Translations under genes and position numbers: made by a program | From: Telopea speciosissima | Lineage: Eukaryota > Streptophyta > Magnoliopsida > Proteales > Proteaceae | Assembly: GCF_018873765.1 (NCBI RefSeq) | Contig: NC_057918.1 | Coordinates: 45,051,871 to 45,115,870, forward strand | DNA length: 64,000 nt | Direction: 5' to 3' | Notes under the pieces: generated by a model | Database searches by the model: none | What the model saw: only the letters and a program-made list of their open reading frames with translations | Told to the model about the DNA's origin: nothing | In this document: positions 11,061 to 21,630 of the stretch, piece by piece | Position numbering within the stretch: the stretch's first letter is position 1 | Layout: each line of letters begins with the position of its first letter

Positions 11061-11086
11061 TTTATTTATTTATGAATTGGGGATAA

Positions 11087-11291
11087 GGGGATTTGGCTCC
11101 TGTCCTGCATTGGCGGGAGCTGGAGCGTCCAGCCCATGGAAACCACCCAAAAATAGGGGGTGGGATGGTCATTTCACATGTGGGGCCCAAATGGGACCCA
11201 CCTGTGAAATGACCATCCCACCCCTGTTTTTACTGTCATTTAGCTGGGCTGGACGCTCTAGCTCACGCCACTGCAGGACAAGAGCCAAATC
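11087..11291. mobile_element. Fold-back MITE with 8 bp target duplication
   Basis: An element of about 200 bp is almost entirely one inverted repeat. The left arm GATTTGGCTCCTGTCCTGCA pairs with the right end reading TGCAGGACAAGAGCCAAATC. Inner arms around GGGATGGTCATTTCACA and its complement meet near 11185. The octamer GGGGATAA flanks it at 11079-11086 and 11292-11299, which is the size made by hAT-type transposases. The left end has three extra G before the matching arms, so the exact first base is uncertain. No coding capacity. Confidence 0.8.
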
Positions 11292-11299
11292 GGGGATAA

Positions 11300-11363
11300 C
11301 GGGAGGGGAGTGGTTCTTTGCAGGTGAAGATGGTCCCACACGGTATCAAAAGAAGAAATCAAT

Positions 11364-11397
<34 letters not shown>

Positions 11398-11830
11398 TAC
11401 TATCATACTATTATATAAAAGCACGTTGTGGCAAATCTGTCAGTTACCTATTCTACCTTTCGTTCTTATTTAAAATTCTATTATTCAATTCTTTATCTTT
11501 ATGTCATTTTTTTTAATAATTTCATAATCTTAGGTACCCTTACCCTCAATTTTTTATGATAATTTTTTTTGACAAACTCAATCTTTTTTGGTAACTCTAA
11601 ATTGACTTCAACTATTCCACACTAGATATCTTCGCTTACCATATCTCTTTCTTTTATCTCTCATAATTCTCTTCTACAGTTATTAACCCCCCTCCCCCAA
11701 AAACAAAAATCTTTCTCCTAAAGTTTTCTTTTTTACTTTCCCTTCTTATTACTCTCCCTCTCCACGATCTTCCCTCTCCCAATCTCAAACCCTCTCACGT
11801 CTCAAAGCCCCTTCTTATTACTCTCCCTCT
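11300..11830. other. Non-coding: (TA)n tract, Helitron-like motif, pyrimidine-rich leader
   Basis: A TA microsatellite runs from 11366 to 11395. It is followed by TCATACTATTATATAAAAGCACG-like sequence (from about 11396), which resembles the 5' termini of plant Helitrons (TC then CTATTATAAAAG). The rest is AT-rich, then CT-rich from about 11690. The phrase CTTATTACTCTCCCTCTC occurs twice (near 11745 and 11814). The CT-rich part could be the 5' UTR of the HMG-box gene or part of a transposon leader. No open frame is supported. Confidence 0.35.
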
Positions 11831-11833
11831 CGA

Positions 11834-12540
11834 CGAAACATCTTGGCCGGAAAGATTTCTCAACCCTCTGCTTCTCCTTTGCCATCAGTCGTAGATGATG
11901 ACGGTAAAGAGAACAGTGCACACTTGTCTTAGCCTCGATCACGCAAGCAAACCAAGAAGGCGAAGGAATCCGAGCAATCATTTGAGAAGGAGTTGCAAGA
12001 AATTCAAGGAAAGCTTGAGCAGATGCGCCTTGACAAGGAGAAGACTGAAGAGCTCTTGAAAGTCAGAGACGAGATGTTGAAGCAGAAAGAGGAAGAACTT
12101 GAAAACCGTGGAAGAGAGCAGGAGAAGCTACAGTTGGAGTTGATACATAAATTGAAGGAGTTCAAACCCACGGTGGTACGCCCTGTTGATTGCCATTTTT
12201 ATTTTTTGGGGTTAATTTTAGTTTTCACTTGATCTTGATTTCATATTTGATCTTTACTCCTCTCTCTGTTTATTTCATGTAGAGCTTTCCCCTGGTTCAA
12301 TCTCTGCGAGAAAAGGAGCAAGAAAAGAACATTAAGAGAAAGAAGGCGGCAGGCCCAGTCATCAAAAAGCCATCTCCAACTTATGTCCTCTGGTGTAGAG
12401 ACCAATGGAACGAGGTAAACACGGGGAAGAAATAGCTTCACATATTTAGCAATTTCCTGCTTGATTTCTCATATTTAGCAATTTCCTGCTTGATTTCTCC
12501 GGGGATGTTGATATAGGTAAAGAAAGAGAACCCACAGTCA
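11834..12540 (+). pseudogene. HMG-box gene, 5' part: exons A, B and start of C (HMGB6/3xHMG-box type)
   Basis: Exon A (about 11834-12172) encodes GKEN, RSRKQTKKAKE and a long charged coiled coil from SFEKELQEIQGKL to LKEFKPT. GT follows. Exon B (12283-12414, after AG) encodes SFPLVQSLREKEQEKN then KKPSPTYVLWCRDQWNE, the start of HMG box 1. Exon C opens at 12517 with VKKENPQS and is cut at 12540 by a copia element. The order and sequence match plant 3xHMG-box proteins (Arabidopsis HMGB6/HMGB13), chromatin proteins that bind DNA in dividing cells. A TAG at 11930 replaces a conserved Q (S-Q-P-R). The true N-terminus is missing or unrecognisable. The intron before exon C holds a 29 bp tandem duplication at 12441-12498. 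Confidence 0.85.
12441..12498 (+). repeat. 29 bp tandem duplication in the HMG-box intron
   Basis: The segment CATATTTAGCAATTTCCTGC and its following nine bases occur twice with no gap, in the intron between exons B and C. It is a local duplication with no evident function, and the splice signals on both sides remain. Confidence 0.9.
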
Positions 12541-14272
12541 TGTTGGCCAAACAACGGTCTAGGGATCAAACCATGGTTCCCTAGGGAGACCAAGATATTT
12601 ATCTTTAGGGTTTTGCACGCTCTGGGTTAGCCCATGGTGTCTCATGGGTGCCCCATTTTAATTTTAGGGTTTCCCATGGTCGCCCATGGGAACCCTGGTG
12701 CATCCCTATTAGGGTTTCTCCTTCCCTATTGCATTCCATAAAATTAATTATCACAATAGGAACGGAGAAACTCGTCTCTAGTCCATCACATGGCAAGAGG
12801 GATCCATCCCATACTCGAATGCGCAGCGGAAAATAATCGATTCGAGTTTCTTTCGCATCCCATAAATATTAATAATCAATGAACAGAAGGAATTAATAAA
12901 TAACTGCTAACCTGGTGAGCCTCAAGTGTTGCTCCTCTAATAGGACAAAGTGGTTCTTCCTCCAATGAGCGCTCCAAGCAAACGGATCTGAACCTCCAAT
13001 GGTGCTACCAAGGTTCTACACGCCAATCCCGGATGCCCTCAAACTCCTCAAGACAGATCTAGGGTTTCACAAACCCTAACTCTCAAACACAGGTGAGAGA
13101 AGCAAGAAGAAGAAGAGAGATCACAAGAGGGAGAGAGAGAAACCAAAAATGTAGGAGAGAGAGTGTCTGCTCCAAAAACGTGGAGAGCTCCTCTCTTCTA
13201 TGTTTTATGGTCCCCTATTTATAATAATAGGGTTTAATTAAATCCTAGATAGGTTTAATAGAGCCCTAGTGAGAGTTTGACTCTCTCTCTCTCGATCGGC
13301 GATCTGTTTAAACTCAAAGTGCTATACGGTGAAGAAGCAGAATCTAATAGGAAAGTATTAATTAGATTCTTTATTTAATATTTAATGGATAATTACAATT
13401 AGCACCAAATCCATTAATTAAATAAAGAGCCAATTAAATTAGCAAATTCCAAATAACTCCCTATATGATAACAATTTATCATATACAACCCCCCCACTAA
13501 TCAACACCATCATTATGGAATCTAGGGCATGTACACATGTACTGCCAAACCCCAATCCGTAGTACATGTCCATATAAGAGCGTCTGTGCATCTGATTGGG
13601 TCCTGCAAAACTCGATAAAACACTTTATTTGAAATAACTATAAATAATGTATCATTTTATGTAAAATAAATTTTGCAAAACCATTTCCAAAACGGTGATG
13701 GATCCAGATTACGATCCGACCATGCATGAGCAGTCTCTATCTTGGTGTTCCCCAATCAGGCAGTGGTGACCGTGTTGGATAATTCCTTCACTCACAAAGT
13801 GTTCACGCATTCCCAGAACACCGGCTTTGACTCGCTTGAGTCTCAGTCATTGATGAACCAAAGAATGCGATCACACTTTGCAGTGACAAGGTTCCCTCAG
13901 GTACAGGGTGTCAGTGACACATGTCTATCCCTTCCTACATTTGGCAGTAATACATGAGGGAATCAACAAAGTAGATTCTTCGCCAATGCACACATCAAAC
14001 ATGTGAGCACTTGCATTCGTACCCTGACATCACATGTCTAGGCATACCCAATGCGACGACCATATGATAAGGGTGCCCAGCCCAAACCCTAGTCGTGACT
14101 ATCATTTTAAGTATAACTTACGGACACATAATGCTCAAAAAGTTTATATCACATGTGACAATATTAAACTAAAATGTATAAATGTTCAATACAGAGGTGA
14201 ACCGGGTTGAACCGGACCGAACCGGGCTGAATCGGACCGAACCGGGTTTGATGGACACACACTTGTCCAACA
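12541..14272 (-). repeat. 3' LTR of the copia element (left copy)
   Basis: 1732 bp with TG/CA ends (TGTTGG and CCAACA). It differs from the right copy by scattered substitutions and small indels. One clear difference is an extra degenerate unit of about 20 bp in the GAACCGG array near 14200-14250. A purine-rich stretch (AAGTGGGAGAT on the minus strand) lies next to it at about 14273-14283 as the polypurine tract. Short open frames inside (for example near 12650 and 13750) recur in the other LTR and are not genes. Confidence 0.93.
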
Positions 14273-14288
14273 ATCTCCCACTTGTACA

Positions 14289-17200
14289 TCAAAGCCAATT
14301 CCCCATACATTTTAAACCCATGCCCTCCATGTGTTTCTCAAACACTCCTGGTGACAAACCCTTTGTCATGGCATCAGACACATTTTTAGTTATGTCCACT
14401 TTGGAGATACTCACGTCACTTTGCTGGATAATCTCTCTGATGAGGTGATACTTCTGCAGCACGTGCTTATTCCTCTAATGAGCCCTAGGCTCCTTAGCTT
14501 GTGCAATGGCCCCTCTGTTGTCACATAACAGGGGAATAGGGCCCTTGACAAGATCAGGGACTACTCCAGAAATGTTAGGAACTTCCTAACCCAAACACCT
14601 TATTAGCCGCATCACATGATGCACGGTGTTCATAAAAATAGGGATCGGCTGTAGATTTCTATTTTGTACTCCTCCATACAATGGCACCTCCACTCATTAA
14701 ACTCGTAATGACTCACAATACCTACTGCATAGCAGACGTCCGGCCTCGTGCGCAATATAACGTACATTAGACTTCCTACTGCTGAGGCATAGGGAATCCT
14801 CTTCATCTCTTCAATGTCCGTCTGAGACTGAGGACATCGAGATCTGGAAAGACTGACTCCATGTCTGAAGGGAACACTTCCCCTCTTGGAGTTCTCCATA
14901 CTAAATCTGGCCAGGACTTTGTCTATATAGGTAGCCTATGACAACCTATCATCCTTTTCTGGCGATCTCTTACGAGTTTAATCCCAAGGATATAGCTAGC
15001 TTCACCAAGGTCTTTCATCAAAAACGTTGTGGATAACCACTGTTTTACTGATGAAAGGAATCCTACATCGTTACCAATCAGCAATATGTCATCTACGTAT
15101 AAAACAAGAAAACATACTGCCCTCCCACTGATCTTCTTGTAAACGCATGGTTCATCCATGTTTTGATCAAAACCAAATGATTTGATTGATTGATCAAACC
15201 TGATATTCCAGCTCCTGGAAGCCTGCTTCAGCCCATAAATGGACCTCTGCAATTTGCACACCTTTCTTTCTTCCTCCAAGGAAGAGAACCCTCTGCTGTT
15301 CCATGTAGATTTCCTCTTGAAGGAACCCATTTAGAAATGCATCGCACATCCATCCGCGGATCTCATAATCAAAGTGTGCTGCGATAGCCAATAAAATCCT
15401 GATGGATTTCATCATCGCTACTGGTGAAAAGGTTTCCTCATAGTCTATACCCTCTTTTTGGGTATAACCCTTTGCCACCAGTCTCGCTTTGAATCTCTCG
15501 ACCTTTCCATCTGTGCCCTTCTTCCTCTTGAAGATCCATTTACATCCAATCGGCTTGACGCCAAGTGGTGGATCGACTAGAGTCCAGACCTTGTTGGAAT
15601 GCATCGAATCGATTTCAGAGCGCATTGCTTCCAGCCACCTAGTGGCATCAACATCCTTTAGAGCCTCAGAGTATATCATCGGATCATCATCCGATTCAAC
15701 CGATACCATGTGGAACTCTTCCACTGTTTCCTCTTCGGTTAGAAGAGTTAGCCTGGTGGGTGGTCTAATAGTCCTCCCACTGCGTCGAGGTTCCTCAGGT
15801 GTTGGTATTTCAGCGGGTATGTCAGTTGGTCTCACTTCTGGAAGTGACGTTTCTGAGCCATCTGATAGCTCTTTTATGACTACTGGTTCGAACCTCTGGG
15901 TCATCATTTCTTCCTCCAAAAATGTGACATGTTTACTTACAATGACCTTTTGGTCAACTGGGTCATAGAAATAATAGCCTATCGTGCCTTTAGGGTAGCC
16001 TAAGAAATAGCATCTCGAAGTCCTGGATTCTAACTTGTCTATCTGTTGCTTTCGCACATGTGCTATGCAACCCCATACCCTAAGGTGTTGAATACTGGGC
16101 TTTCACCCTTTCCACAACTCAAAGGGTGTCTTGGCTACAGACTTAGATGGAACCCTATTCAAGATATATATCGCCGTCTCTAAAGCGTACCCCAAGAAAG
16201 AAAGAGGCAGCTCACTATAAGTGAGCATCGTCCTGACCATATCCAATAAGGTCCGATTGCGTCGTTCGGATACACCATTTTGTTGTGGTGTGCCTAGATT
16301 AGTTAGCTGACTAACTATCCCTTGGGATATGAGATGTTCTTTAAACTCATCCGATAGATACTCCCCTCTACGATCTGATCGTAAGGACTTGACGTGTTTA
16401 TCGAGCTGTCTTTCGACCTCGGCTTGGAATTCTTTGAATTTATCAAAGGCTTTCGATTTCCTATGCATCAAGTATATATAACCATATCTAGAGTAATCAT
16501 TGATGAACGTGATAAAGTACCCATACCCATATCTTGCTTGTATGTTTATGGGTCCACACACGTCAGTGTGTATCAACTCCAACAGATCTGTGGCTCTAGC
16601 ATCTTTATTGCTAAAGGATTTCTTGGTCATTTTGCCCTGAAGGCATGACTCACAGGTGGGGAATGGTTCCACCCTCAGACTCTCTAAGGGCCCATCCCTC
16701 ACCAATCTACTGATTCGGTCCACATTAATGTGACCCAATCTTAGATGCCACAGATATGTTGAGTTCACTGGAGCTGCTTTCTGTTTCAAATCAACATTTG
16801 AAACAACATTCGTTCTAATAGGGCAATCTAGAAAATACAAACCACTTTGCATATATCCGAATGCCACAAAGGAATTATTAAAACGAATAATCAATTTAGA
16901 ATTAAAGGAAAAACTATATCCGTCCAAAACAAGTTTTGAAACTGAAATTATCTTCCTCTTGAAAGAGGGTACATAATAGCAATCCTTTAAAACTAAACTA
17001 GCAGAACTAAAATTTAAAATAAAAGTTCCCACAGCCAACGCCATGGTCTCAGCTCCAGTGCCCATCCGAAGACGCACTTCATTTCTTTCCAGGTTCCTTG
17101 TCTCCTTGAACCCCTGCAAATCATTGCAAATGTGAACAGTGGATCCACTATCCACCAACCAAGAATTGGTCGGTTCAAAAGACAAATTAGACTCATAAAC

Positions 17201-17290
17201 AACGTGAACATCACATGTACCTTCTTTAGCAGCCTCTGTTTCATCCCGCTTCTTGTCTCTCAAAGTTGCCAGGTAAGCACGACAGTTTCT
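14289..17290 (-). pseudogene. Copia pol: protease, integrase, reverse transcriptase, RNase H, degraded
   Basis: Protease starts near 17170 with SWLVDSGSTVHICN (active-site DSG). Integrase shows the HLRLGH...CESCLQGK zinc region, then HTDVCGPI, LRSDRRGEY and NGVSERRNRT, which supply the D, D, E triad. This frame runs 17263-16103. The next (16057-15194) gives the reverse transcriptase start KVERFKARLVAKGYTQ and DYEETFSPVA. After a frameshift 15330-14923 gives LQRSIYGLKQASR and the catalytic YVDDIL. RNase H begins in 14899-14630 (RIPYASAVGSLMY) and then breaks. Its C-terminus (CDNRGAIAQAKEPRAH...KYHLIREII and MTKGLSP) resumes at about 14570 and stops at 14289. The middle of RNase H between those pieces is deleted. 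At least one in-frame TAG is visible in the tail. Confidence 0.9.
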
Positions 17291-18047
17291 TTTTCAGTGA
17301 TCCTCCTTCTTGCAATAGAAGCACTTGCCTTTGCCTTTATTGCCAGACTTCCCACCCTTGGCTTTCAGGGTCTTGCCCTTACTTCCCTTTTTCTTCTTCT
17401 TCCCATTTGAAGAAGGCTTTACCTCAGTTGCATTGACCTCAGCCTTGTCCTTTTTCAATGACGCTTCAGCCTCTACCAGTGCATTAGCAAGCTCGGTGAG
17501 CTCCATCTCCTTCTCGGACATCTTGTAGGACATCCTAAAAGGTGCGTAGGCAGAAGTGAGTGACGCTAAGATCACATCAATCTTGTATCGCAGGCTGAAA
17601 TCAGTCCCCATGGATTTCAATTTTTTAAACAGATTGATCATTTTCATTACATGATCCATCACTGGAGTCCCCTGAGACATCTTGGAGTTATGGATTTGAC
17701 TCACCGCATCAGAATGCGCGTGTGTCAACTGCCTGTTGAACAATTCAGCAAGCTTATCCATTTTACCCCAGCAGTGCGTATATCCTTGACTGAGTCTACA
17801 ACTAATTTTTCCAACGACCCTAGGATATAGAGTGATGCCTTGGAATCCCTCATGAGGAACCCTTGCATCTCTTCATTTGCCTCAAAATCGTTCGGGTCGG
17901 GTTGAGGAGGAACTTGTTCATCTAGAACATATCTGATCCTTCAACGATCGGGAGTAACTTAATGCTCCGGTACCAATCGACATAGTTTGTACCATTAAGT
18001 TTGTATTCGCTAATGAGTGTTAACAGGTTGGAATTAACAACAGCCAT
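17291..18047 (-). pseudogene. Copia gag with zinc knuckle, broken
   Basis: The ATG at 18047-18045 opens MAVVNSNLLTLISEYKLNG, followed by NYVDWYRSIKLL, a normal plant copia gag start. A stop follows SDMF about 42 codons in, and the frame shifts again before the long open part 17761-17294. That part has the UBN2-type core ELFNRQLTHAHSDAV and SLTSAYAPFRMSYKM, then a lysine and glycine rich tail. The zinc knuckle CFYCKKEDH is followed by a TGA at the usual W codon and then KRNC, so the CCHC is split by one stop. Gag and pol appear to share one frame across that stop. Confidence 0.85.
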
Positions 18048-19895
18048 CGTATATTAATCTACACATGCACAAGTAAATAATCACATGCTAATTAATGACC
18101 ATTGAAAATAATAAATTGAGCACACACATCAATGGTCTTTCATGATTTGGATTTTCCTCATAACCCAAAAGATGAATTGGATACCTACAACCCTTGCATG
18201 CATAACTTACCCTGTCGGGAGTCATTATACACACCATGATAGTGTGGACTAAGTTGTCCGCCTCATGGGCTTCCAATATTTTCGGCCACCTGGGTATCAT
18301 GTCCAGATTCTGTCGGCTGACATACACCCAAGTCATGTACTTACCTATTGCATTAGTTAGAATCATGGAATCATGAAAGATGGCCCACTATCGCAGTACC
18401 CTCTCACTATCCATACCCTAACGTATCTAGATGGAGGTAAATATAGATAAATGCGTGATAGAGGTCCTGGCAATGTCCTGTCGACTTATGCGGGGTCATG
18501 TCACACATTTTCTACATTTGTCTTCAATAAGAGGCCATGGACATGTCTACCGATTAAGACTAGTCCATATCATACATGTATTGTGAATAAAGAGGGATTA
18601 ATTAACTCTCACATACATGGATAGGTTTAAACAACATAATTAATCAACATTAATTAAAAGTGATTATGGGATGGCGACATTTTTATCAGAAGTAATTAAA
18701 GAATCCTCCCAATAAAAATAAAACTAATAATTTTGGGTGCATTTATCATGCCATGGATGCCACGCCTCGATCATCTCCTCCGCCCGATCACGTCTTCAAA
18801 GTAGGTGACTTGCATCTCCATAAGCTTTAAGCGCCACATGTGGATCACCATCTACATGCCCTGGGAGTCCTAACTCCTCTAAAATTACAATGGAAACCTA
18901 GAAAAATTCTATACGCTTTCCTTTGCATAATAATAAAGAAACCCCGCATGGAGAAACCAACCCACTATTTGGGTTGCCCATGGGATGGAGTACATTTGTT
19001 TATTAAAAAGAAAGGGGGAGAGAGAGAAAGAGAGAGAAGCATCACATCCACCCATAACCCCATGTATCATATGCATAAACAATCCATCCATTTATTAGAA
19101 TGTCATTCCCATAATCACATCATAATATAATTTCATGCATGGGCATTAAAGCAAGTGAACCAAAAATTAAAACATGGATTCCTTCAATTATTGAACCACC
19201 ACATCGCATGTGATATCATATATCCAAGCCCATAAAATTAAAATCGCATTTTAATTGCAAGTGGGTAAAGAGGGAATCTTTTCATCCATCATCATCCTCC
19301 AAAAACTAAACAAAATAATAAAATTATGTTTTGAAAAATCTTTTTTTTTTTTTTTTTTTGTTAAACTAGAGGGAAAACAAGGGGGGTGCATGCAGCCCAC
19401 TTGCGCAGGCTGCAGGCACTCCCTGTGCAGCCCATAGGCACAGGGCCCACGGACAGCAGCCTTGGGCTACAGGCCGCAGGCCTGCTACTCGTAGGCTAAA
19501 GCCCACGGACAGCAGCCCGCAAGCTTGCTGCCCGTAGGTAGCAGCCCACAAGGGGATGCGCACAAGGGTAGGTTCATGGGGAAGGGCATGCGTAGAGGCT
19601 TGGCAGCTTGCGCTCCCCCCCCCCCCCACATATAGAACATGATTAAAAAAATTTAAAATAAAAATTAGTAATCACAACCTAATTGGATACATGCTTCAAT
19701 AATTGGAATAAACAAAACAAACCAAGTCCATCATCACATGGGTAGGTTGTTACACTAACAACCTTGTAACTACCCATGTGCACATGGGAAGGTTGTTACA
19801 ACAACCATATCCTAACCACCCATGTGTCAACTTGCATCCCACTCATGATAATCATATTAACCATTAATTATCTAATATTCATGGGTGGGAAAGGT
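18048..19895 (-). other. Long 5' leader of the copia element
   Basis: About 1.85 kb lies between the primer-binding site and gag, without a supported reading frame. It contains an A/T microsatellite near 19340-19360, a GC-rich patch at about 19388-19615 made of imperfect GCAGCCC, GCAGGC and CCCACGG repeats in both orientations, and a C run at 19615-19627. Copia leaders are usually much shorter, so sequence may have been acquired here. Confidence 0.6.
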
Positions 19896-19908
19896 GGCTC
19901 TGATACCA
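19896..19908 (-). other. Primer-binding site, tRNA-iMet type
   Basis: On the minus strand this reads TGGTATCAGAGCC, the standard complement of the 3' end of plant initiator-Met tRNA, placed three bases inside the right LTR. It fixes the element's orientation as minus and marks the right LTR as its 5' LTR. Confidence 0.95.
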
Positions 19909-19911
19909 CAC

Positions 19912-21625
19912 TGTTGGCCAAACAACGATCCAGGGATCAAACCATGGTTCTCTAGGGAGACCAAGATATTTATCTTTAGGGTTTTGCACGCCCTAGGTTA
20001 GCCCATGGTGTTCCATGGGTGCCCCATTTTAATTTTAGGGTTTCCCATGGTCGCCCATGGGAACCCTGGTGCATCCCTATTAGGGTTTCTCCTTCCCTAT
20101 TGCATTCCATAAAATTAATTATCACAATAGGGACGGAGAAACTCGTCTCTAGTCCATCACATGGCAAGAGGGATCCATCCCATACTCGAATGCGCAGCGA
20201 AAATAATCGATTCGAGTTTCTTTCGCATCCCATAAATATTAATAATCAATGAACGTAAGGAATTAATAAAGAATCGCTAACCTGGTGAGCCTCAAGTGTT
20301 GCTCCTCCAATAGACAGTGGTTCTTCCTCCAATGAGCGCTCCAAGCAAACAGATCTGAACCTCCAATGGTGCTACCAAGGTTCTACACGCCAATCCCAGA
20401 TGCCCTCAAACTCCTCAGCATAGATCTAGGGTTTCACAAACCCTAACTCTCAAACACAGGTGAGAGAAGCAAGAAGAAGAAGAGACATCACAAGAGGGAG
20501 AGAGAGAAACCAAAAATGTAGGAGAGAGAGTGTCTGCTCCAAAAACGTGGAGAGCTCCTCTCTTCTATGTTTTATGGTCCCCTATTTATAATAATAGGGT
20601 TTAATTAAATCCTAGATAGGTTTAATAGAGCCCTAGTGAGAGTTTGACTCTCTCTCTCTCTCAGTCTGGCAGTTCTGTTTAAACTCAAAGTGCTACACAG
20701 GTGAAGAAGCAGAATCTAATAGGGAAAGTATTAATTAGATTCTTTATTTAATTATTAATGGATAATTACAATTAGCACCAAATCCATTAATTAAATAAAG
20801 AGCCAATTAAATTAGCAAATTCCAAATAACTCCCTATATGATAACAATTTATCATATACAACCCCCCCACTAATCAACACCATCATTATGGAATCTAGGG
20901 CATGTACACATGTACTGCCAAACCCCAATCCATAATACATGTCCATATAAGAGCGTCTGTGCATCCGATCGGGTCCCGCAAAACTCGATAAAACACTTTA
21001 TTTGAAATAACTATAAATAATGTATCATTTTATGTAAAATAAATTCTGCAAAACCATTTCCAAAATGGTACTGGATCCAGATTCTGATCCGACCATGCAC
21101 AGACAATCTCTATCTTGGTGTTCTCCAATCAGGCAGTGGTGACCATGTTGGATAACTCCTTCACCCACAAAGTGTTCACGCATTCCCAGAACACCGACTT
21201 TAACTCGCTTGAGTCTCAGTCATTGATGAACCAAAGAATGCGATCACACTTTGTAGTGACAGGGTTCCCTCAGGTACAGGGTGTCGGTGACACATGTCTA
21301 TCCCTTCTTACATCTGGCAGTAATACATGAGGGAATCAACAAAGTAGATTCTTCGCCAATGCACACATCAAACATGTGAGCACTCGCATTAGTACCCTGA
21401 CATCACATGTCTAGGCATACCCAATGCGACGACCATATGATAAGGGTGCCCAGCCCAAACCCTAGTCGTGACTACCATTTTAAGTATAACTTACGGACAC
21501 ATAATGCTCAAAAAGTTTATATCGCATGTGACAATATTAAACTAAAATGTATAAATGTTCAATACAAAGGTGAACCAGGTTGAACCGGACCGAACCGGGT
21601 TTGATGGACACACACTTGTCCAACA
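19912..21625 (-). repeat. 5' LTR of the copia element (right copy)
   Basis: 1714 bp, the partner of 12541-14272, with the same TG/CA ends. It would hold the element's promoter, reading leftward. Differences from the other LTR are scattered single bases, small indels in a CT microsatellite near 20650, and one fewer GAACCGG-type unit near its right end. Confidence 0.93.
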
Positions 21626-21630
21626 AGTCA

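Larger units (their letters stand above)
12541..21625 (-). mobile_element. Full-length Ty1/copia retrotransposon inserted in the HMG-box gene
   Basis: A 9085 bp element with two long LTRs starts TGTTGG and ends CCAACA, and is flanked by the 5 bp duplication AGTCA (12536-12540 and 21626-21630). A tRNA-iMet primer site at 19896-19908 and gag, protease, integrase, reverse transcriptase and RNase H in that order on the minus strand make it Ty1/copia. The reading frames contain stops and frameshifts and part of RNase H is deleted, so it is no longer autonomous. The two LTRs still align almost base for base by eye, so the insertion is not very old. Confidence 0.95.

Noticed and set aside
10939..11418. 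159-codon open frame on the plus strand
   Set aside because: It runs from the MULE inverted repeat through the MITE into a TA microsatellite, so it is an accidental frame across three repeats.
12648..12836. Open frames in the copia LTR (also 13742-13957, and the same at 20019-20252 and 21115-21330)
   Set aside because: They lie in both LTR copies and have no gag or pol similarity.
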